Of a DNA stretch of 64,000 nucleotides, positions 59,594-64,000 are shown in pieces. Source of the stretch: Mucilaginibacter arboris (GTDB lineage Bacteria; Bacteroidota; Bacteroidia; Sphingobacteriales; Sphingobacteriaceae); NCBI RefSeq assembly GCF_009754915.1, contig NZ_WPIK01000015.1, positions 1-64,000 on the forward strand. Direction: 5' to 3'. The position numbers were made by a program, and so were the translations under genes. The notes beneath the pieces were generated by a model. That model did not search any database and was not told where the DNA came from. It saw only the letters and a list, made by a program, of their open reading frames with translations. How positions within the stretch are numbered: the first letter of the stretch is position 1; the number at the start of each line of letters is the position of its first letter.

Positions 59594-60193
59594 TTACCTG
59601 CCAATCTCTTTATCAAACGTAATATAACCCGGATAACTAATGGCTTTATTTCCTAAATCTAAAGTTGGTTTTATTTTTATTGTGATGACAGACCTGTGTG
59701 CATTTTTTGCGCCGGAAAGGTTTTGGACTAAATTTGCAAAAGCTTCGCGGGTTTGATCATCCGTAATTAAATGATAAGCGTTGGTTGTGATGTTGATAGG
59801 AACGCGCGTTTGTCCGCCAACCGGTGCAACTTCAACCCGCTGGTTCACGTAACCGGTAAATACCTCGCTGTTCCTTAACAAAACTTTGTATTCAAACTGG
59901 TTAATAGCCGCTGTTTCGGCAGTTGGATTGGTGATTTTTAAAACCAAACGGGCATCTAAAGGAACATTATGGCTTAAAAGCCCCATGGCCAAACGCGGTA
60001 AACTGCCGATATTAACGTTGTCCATATCTTTAAACTGGTTCATGTTGATGCCGGAAAGATAAACGCTATCCGCAGAAACCAACTCGAAACGGCATTTGCC
60101 TAAAGCTTTGGCTTGCTCAATTTGTTTGTTAACGCCGCATCGGCTTAATAGAAATGTTAAGGGTAAAAGGAGTAACAGCTTGTAATTTTTCAT
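59594..60193 (-). CDS. LEA14-like (WHy domain) lipoprotein
   Basis: 199 aa. The lipobox LLSRC gives Cys19 (the Arg at the -1 position is unusual). The rest fits a WHy/LEA14-like immunoglobulin fold (PLDARLVLKITNPTAETAAI, NQFEYKVLLRNSEVFTGYVN). Such proteins are often linked to stress or outer-membrane lipoprotein functions. Its start codon (60191-60193) is part of a 14-bp motif, GCATG. No clear operon partner. Confidence 0.75.
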   Translation of the reverse strand: MKNYKLLLLLPLTFLLSRCGVNKQIEQAKALGKCRFELVSADSVYLSGINMNQFKDMDNVNIGSLPRLAMGLLSHNVPLDARLVLKITNPTAETAAINQFEYKVLLRNSEVFTGYVNQRVEVAPVGGQTRVPINITTNAYHLITDDQTREAFANLVQNLSGAKNAHRSVITIKIKPTLDLGNKAISYPGYITFDKEIGR

Positions 60194-60205
60194 GCTTCTT
60201 TTATG
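60192..60205 (-). repeat. interspersed motif at a lipoprotein start codon
   Basis: ATGCTTCTTTTATG; on the minus strand the motif CATAAAAGAAGCAT runs into the ATG of the LEA14-like lipoprotein. Confidence 0.9.
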
Positions 60206-60407
60206 AGGTAAAAATGAGTAACAATGTTTAGGTGATGTTTTGTTTGAGTTGGCAGGTGCAGAGATGGTTTAGCAGGGAACTGTTTTTATTTTATATCAAC
60301 TTAGAATAGCTATTCTAAAGTAACTGTATTATTTGCAGATCGTTACATTAATCAGCCCGAATAACTTTAATTATGAAGTTACTATCTTCTTTTTTGATTC
60401 CAGCTTC

Positions 60408-60415
60408 TATCTTTG
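60408..60415 (+). promoter_or_regulatory. -7 box next to the dihydroorotase start
   Basis: TATCTTTG matches TAnnTTTG exactly; the ATG follows 4 bp later at 60420, suggesting little or no leader. No clear -33 element. Confidence 0.5.
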
Positions 60416-60419
60416 AAGC

Positions 60420-61754
60420 ATGGGCACTATTCTCATCAAATCAGCAACGATTGTAAATGAAGGAAAACAATATATTGCTGATCTTTTTATTCAAAACGGG
60501 CTTATTGTGCAAATTGCGCCTTCGCTCAATGTTGCTGCTGATCGGGAAATTAATGCTGAGGGCTTGCATTTGCTTCCGGGTTGTATTGATGACCAAGTGC
60601 ATTTCCGGGAACCAGGCTTGACTTATAAAGGTGATATTGCTTCCGAATCTCGTGCGGCTGTTGCTGGCGGTATCACTTCTTTTATGGAGATGCCAAACAC
60701 GGTCCCCAATACGCTAACACAGGAATTGCTGGAGAATAAATATCAGCTTGCGTCTCAAAAATCTTTGGCCAACTACTCTTTTTACATGGGTGTTTCTAAT
60801 GATAATCTGGACGAAGTGTTGCAAACTGATCAGAAAAATGTATGTGGCGTAAAAGTTTTTATGGGATCATCAACCGGGAACATGCTCGTTGATGACCCAA
60901 AAACACTGGAACGTTTATTCAACGAATCGCCGATGCTGATTGCCGCTCATTGCGAAGACGAAGCAACCATCAAAAGCAACCTCAATCATTACAAACAGTT
61001 GTTAGGCAACAATATTCCGTTAAGGCTGCACCCAAGAATCAGGAGTACGGAAGCTTGCTATTTATCATCATCAATGGCTGTTGAACTGGCCAAAAAGAAC
61101 GGAACACGTTTACATGTGCTGCACATTTCTACCGCAAAAGAAGTATCGCTGTTTAAGTCGGAGCTTCTTTTAGCAGATAAAAAAATTACTGCCGAAGCCT
61201 GTGTACATCATTTGTGGTTTTTGGAGGAAGATTATCAAACTAAAGGGAACCTGATTAAATGGAACCCGGCCATAAAAAAAGCAGAAGACCGGGATGCCAT
61301 TTTACAAGCAGTTTTAGATGGAACGATTGATGTAATTGCGACCGACCACGCGCCGCATACATCCGAAGAAAAAGCAAAACCTTATTTGGAAGCACCTTCC
61401 GGCGGGCCATTAGTTCAGCATGCTTTACCAGCGATGCTGGAATTAGTGCATCAAAAAAAACTAACTATAGAACAGGTTGCAGAAAAAATGGCGCACAATC
61501 CGGCAATATGTTTTCAGGTTGAAAAAAGAGGTTTTATACGTGAAGGTTTTTGGGCAGACCTGGTTTTGGTAGATTTGGATTCGCCTTGGAAAGTATCGAA
61601 AGAAAATATTTTATATAAATGCGGCTGGAGCCCATTTGAAGGAGAAACCTTTCAAGCTAAAATTACCCACACCATAGTTTCCGGCAATTTGATTTGGGCA
61701 GATGGAAAGATCCAAAGCAATCAAACCGGGAAACGTTTAAGCTTTGAACGGTAG
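60420..61754 (+). CDS. pyrC: dihydroorotase
   Basis: 444 aa, class I type by length. Zinc ligands HFREPG (in DDQVHFREPGLTYKGDI, residues ~60-76), the probable carboxylated Lys in GVKVFMGSSTGNMLVDD, HVLHIST and the catalytic Asp in VIATDHAPHT. It closes the dihydroorotate ring in pyrimidine synthesis. A near-motif at 61133-61146 encodes AKEVS, and another follows the stop by 4 bp. Other pyr genes are not in the window. Confidence 0.92.
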   Translation: MGTILIKSATIVNEGKQYIADLFIQNGLIVQIAPSLNVAADREINAEGLHLLPGCIDDQVHFREPGLTYKGDIASESRAAVAGGITSFMEMPNTVPNTLTQELLENKYQLASQKSLANYSFYMGVSNDNLDEVLQTDQKNVCGVKVFMGSSTGNMLVDDPKTLERLFNESPMLIAAHCEDEATIKSNLNHYKQLLGNNIPLRLHPRIRSTEACYLSSSMAVELAKKNGTRLHVLHISTAKEVSLFKSELLLADKKITAEACVHHLWFLEEDYQTKGNLIKWNPAIKKAEDRDAILQAVLDGTIDVIATDHAPHTSEEKAKPYLEAPSGGPLVQHALPAMLELVHQKKLTIEQVAEKMAHNPAICFQVEKRGFIREGFWADLVLVDLDSPWKVSKENILYKCGWSPFEGETFQAKITHTIVSGNLIWADGKIQSNQTGKRLSFER

Positions 61755-61758
61755 AACA

Positions 61759-61772
61759 ATACTTCTTTTATC
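61759..61772 (-). repeat. interspersed motif (GTAT variant)
   Basis: ATACTTCTTTTATC, 4 bp after the dihydroorotase stop codon. Confidence 0.88.
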
Positions 61773-61827
61773 GATAAAAAACTTACTGTAAATTAGTAGT
61801 TACAAGTTAACATGATAATAAAATAGC

Positions 61828-62067
61828 ATGATGAAAGCACCTGGTTTTAAACATACAAATGAAGCATTGGCTTTTATAACTCTATATAAAGCAATGTCCC
61901 CAGAAATAAAAGAAGAAGTGAAGGCAATGATTGTTGATGAAACTAATGAAGCAGAAGCTTTAATGTTTACCACACTTTCTTTACAATCATGGGATTTAGA
62001 AAATGAAGCTTTAGAAGAAAGTGAGCTATGGGAAAATTTTTATAATCAATCTAAAGATGTTGTATAA
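61828..62067 (+). CDS. small antitoxin-like protein, partner of MazF-type toxin
   Basis: 79 aa, acidic and mostly helical (HTNEALAFITLYKAMSPEIK, VDETNEAEALMFTTLSLQSW). Not assigned to a named antitoxin family. It sits directly upstream of the PemK/MazF-like gene and overlaps it by 11 bp, the arrangement of toxin-antitoxin pairs. An antitoxin role is inferred from position. The toxin is interrupted by a stop codon, while this gene is intact. Confidence 0.6.
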   Translation: MMKAPGFKHTNEALAFITLYKAMSPEIKEEVKAMIVDETNEAEALMFTTLSLQSWDLENEALEESELWENFYNQSKDVV

Positions 62068-62398
62068 CCAGGGCGATATTATAATCGTTCGTTATCCCTT
62101 ATCTGATAATCCGGAAAAGAGTATTATCCGTCCTGTCATTATCGTATCAAATTAATATTCCAACAGTCAAGATAAAGATATTTTAGTCTGTCAGATTACT
62201 ACAAGACTAAGAAAAAACCGCTTTTCTTATCTACTTACTGCTGATATTTTAACTGTTGCTATGCCTGAACTATGTGAAGTACGATGCAATAAAATTGCAA
62301 CAGTAAGGATTTGGGACAAAATTATATTAGATAAAATCAGTGAAATAAAGCCACAATCTTTGCTTGCACTTATTGATAAAGTAAAGCTAAGTTTTTGA
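62057..62398 (+). pseudogene. PemK/MazF-family toxin with in-frame stop
   Basis: 113 codons read MLYNQGDIIIVRYPLSDNPE, then KSIIRPVIIVSN, then TAA at codon 33 (62153-62155). The frame continues with NSQDKDILVCQITTRLRKNR and ends KISEIKPQSLLALIDKVKLS before a stop at 62396. The N-terminal GDIIIVRYP and RPVIIVS strands and the later MazF-like core identify the family (ribonucleases of the CcdB/PemK fold). Without suppression the product would be a 32-aa fragment, so the toxin is probably dead. One base change could restore it. Confidence 0.8.
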
Positions 62399-62429
62399 TA
62401 TTGACTATGTCATATCAACTTAAAATTAA

Positions 62430-62458
62430 ATGCTTCTTTTACGGCATAAAAAAAGCAT
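62430..62458. repeat. facing pair of motif copies
   Basis: ATGCTTCTTTTACG (62430-62443) faces CATAAAAAAAGCAT (62445-62458). A short stem can form, directly before a terminator. Confidence 0.8.
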
Positions 62459-62488
62459 CAGTAATGAGTTTTGCTACTGATGTTTTTT
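62456..62488. terminator. bidirectional terminator
   Basis: CATCAGTA pairs with TACTGATG around an 11-nt loop, with T runs. It ends 20 bp downstream of the transglutaminase stop (62509). Confidence 0.8.
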
Positions 62489-62508
62489 GTAGATATTTCA
62501 TCTAAATA

Positions 62509-63471
62509 TTATTGCTGTTGTTGCTGCTGCTGTTCCATGTATAAGCGGTAAGAATTGGTTGGCTCGGTATTAAAAGGTGTAAAAACAGGTGTTGGTGGCA
62601 TTTGCGTTTCTTCCTGCGGGTTTTGCCCTTCATAACCTACGGTAACGCTAACATCCAGCTTATGCCTGGCATTGCCTTTATATGTGCCTTTAACCGGACT
62701 ACAATCCGAAAAATTACGGCCAACAGCTAATCGTACATGTTTGTCATTTACCGAAATATTATTAGTCGGGTCTAAACCGAGCCAGCCGTAAAACGGAATG
62801 TAAGCTTCTACCCAGGCATGTGTAGCGCCCTCGCCGCGCATACCGTTTTTATTGGGGCAAATATAGCCACTAACATAACGCGCCGGGATATTGGCCATTC
62901 GAACCATAACCAACAGTAAATGTGCAAAGTCCTGGCAAACGCCTGATTTTAGTTCCCAAACTTCATCAAGGGTTGTTTCTACCGTGGTTACGCCAGCTTT
63001 GTACTCAAAGTTCTGATAAATATAATTGCTTAAAGCTTTTGCTACCTGTAATGGCGTTTGTTCCCGGTTTAGTTCTGATTGGGCAACCTGCAAAACTTCT
63101 GGCAAAAATTTAAATTGCTGTGGTATTAAAAAATTAATGTATGGCAACTGATAGCGTATCTGCTGCAATAAATCCCACTGCTCTTTTTGCTGGGTAAAAT
63201 CTTCCGGCATTTTTCGGCTATGGGTAACAACGGTAAGTTCAGAATCAATAACCAGGGCAGCGTGTATGCCGGGGTTTGTAAAGGAGCCAACGGTATTATC
63301 ATAATAATCTTTATATGTTTCTACCAGTGGGTTATCCGTAATTTTTAAACGGTGGTTAATTACCTGCTGGTTTTCATCGTCTATCGGATAAAGCATAATC
63401 TGGTTTGCGCTATCATTAATAGGCTCTTCATACAAGTAACTTGTAATATGGGTGATGTGAAATTCTGGCAT
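62509..63471 (-). CDS. transglutaminase-family protein
   Basis: 320 aa. N-terminal all-beta domain (HITHITSYLYEEPINDSANQ) followed by the transglutaminase core: catalytic Cys in GVCQDFAHLLLVM (near residue 181), His in GATHAWVEAYIPF and Asp in LGLDPTNNISV. The final residues are a run of Gln (poly-Q). No signal peptide, so probably cytoplasmic. It lies next to an alpha-E domain gene, and this pair is a common cluster with a circularly permuted ATP-grasp protein. Function unknown; peptide-bond chemistry inferred. Confidence 0.9.
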   Translation of the reverse strand: MPEFHITHITSYLYEEPINDSANQIMLYPIDDENQQVINHRLKITDNPLVETYKDYYDNTVGSFTNPGIHAALVIDSELTVVTHSRKMPEDFTQQKEQWDLLQQIRYQLPYINFLIPQQFKFLPEVLQVAQSELNREQTPLQVAKALSNYIYQNFEYKAGVTTVETTLDEVWELKSGVCQDFAHLLLVMVRMANIPARYVSGYICPNKNGMRGEGATHAWVEAYIPFYGWLGLDPTNNISVNDKHVRLAVGRNFSDCSPVKGTYKGNARHKLDVSVTVGYEGQNPQEETQMPPTPVFTPFNTEPTNSYRLYMEQQQQQQQ

Positions 63472-63534
63472 GAAATAGTTAGATTAAAGCTGGATCAAAA
63501 TTTTGATTGGTTAATGTTTTTTGTAAGATAAAAA

Positions 63535-64000
63535 TTAATCGTAAGCAAAATAATAGTGGTTAAAAGCAGTACCAATGTGAAACAACTCATTTTTAAGGTT
63601 CTGGAGATAATTGTGCAAACCTTCTGTTTCCAGGGTTTGCATATCCGAGAACTGTACGTGGCTTTTTAACTTCCCGATCAAAAAAGTTAACTTCTGGAAA
63701 CTTTCCAACTGTGGGTCCATGTCCAGCTTTTCAAAGGCACGCTGCAAACGTATGACAGCATAAAGGATAGAACGAGGAAAATTTTCATTCCAAATAATCT
63801 GATCGATAATATTCCTGGGTTCTAAAGTGGAACGATAGCTTCGTAAAAAAAGTTCATATCCTGATATAGAAAGGAGCAGGTAACGCCAGTAAATCGGATC
63901 ATGCGTGCCGTCTAAATTATAATCCTGCTCACTAAATTTCACATCCAAAATATTGACTGCCTGCATAGCGCGTTCCAGGTATTTTCCTACATTCATGTAA
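63535..64000 (-). CDS. alpha-E domain protein (partial, C-terminal part)
   Basis: At least 155 codons, cut by the window end. The frame stays open through 64000. The visible part, NVGKYLERAMQAVNILDVKF, DPIYWRYLLLSISGYELFLR and WNENFPRSILYAVIRLQRAF, matches the C-terminal half of alpha-E (DUF403) proteins, which are ~310 aa. The internal Met at 63996 is probably not the start. It usually sits with a transglutaminase-like partner, here 63 bp downstream. Function unknown. Confidence 0.8.
   Translation of the reverse strand, partial: YMNVGKYLERAMQAVNILDVKFSEQDYNLDGTHDPIYWRYLLLSISGYELFLRSYRSTLEPRNIIDQIIWNENFPRSILYAVIRLQRAFEKLDMDPQLESFQKLTFLIGKLKSHVQFSDMQTLETEGLHNYLQNLKNELFHIGTAFNHYYFAYD

Noticed and set aside
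3655-62458. A CRISPR array explaining the repeated 14-bp word
   Set aside because: Copies are on both strands, irregularly spaced, often inside genes, and no cas genes are seen.
3655-62458. The 14-bp word as a promoter element
   Set aside because: It lacks TTTG/TAnnTTTG form, lies after stop codons as often as before starts, and has no fixed strand relative to genes.

Overview
The window is chromosomal DNA from a member of the Bacteroidota, most likely a Sphingobacteriaceae bacterium of the Pedobacter/Mucilaginibacter type. The case rests on a CarboxypepD-reg plus TonB receptor of the Oar type, gliding protein GldC, paired DUF3857/transglutaminase proteins, a short primary sigma factor, few Shine-Dalgarno sites, and -7 boxes of the form TAnnTTTG before several genes and a tRNA. 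No species can be named from this.

Bases 1-11400 are an accessory zone. It holds a Panacea-type antitoxin whose toxin has an in-frame stop, an intact HigBA pair, a probable two-gene patatin plus membrane-protein cassette, a probably frameshifted nuclease gene, and an NTF2-like gene with a truncated second copy. It also holds double-hairpin REP-like repeats and an AraC/oxidoreductase operon with a likely operator. The last ~100 bp of a TetA-like MFS gene occurs three times: once in the intact gene (10117-11352) and twice as remnants (2217-2314, 6885-6985) that break at nearly the same codon. This points to repeated insertion or exchange at one spot.

Bases 11400-64000 are mostly core genome. 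In order they hold: proC-argB; tRNA-Ser; redox and flavin enzymes; a large MG2/TonB-plug protein; a histidine kinase; a MacB remnant; YceI; a GH1-like enzyme; PhzF; a CBM48-like protein beside a two-DTG protease; endonuclease V; the primary sigma factor; an MBL hydrolase; a DUF4160/DUF2442 pair; an SMR exporter; and lipoamide dehydrogenase. Next come the Oar-like receptor, NlpC/P60, two thioredoxin-fold proteins, the DUF3857 pair, a DnaQ-like exonuclease, an iron-uptake pair behind a palindromic operator, QueG, a LuxR regulator, an M16 peptidase pair, CcmB, Ogt, GldC, a DEAD-box helicase and dihydroorotase. The end of the window has a MazF-type pair with a broken toxin, and a transglutaminase with an alpha-E protein.

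The most striking feature is a 14-base word, GATAAAAGAAGCAT (or its complement). By eye it occurs about 50 times in both orientations. Most copies lie between genes, some lie in genes, some form inverted pairs that look like terminators, and some end exactly at a start codon. Its density, about one per 1.3 kb, and its near absence from the accessory zone resemble DNA uptake sequences of Neisseria and Haemophilus. I know of no such system described in this group. Function is unproven.
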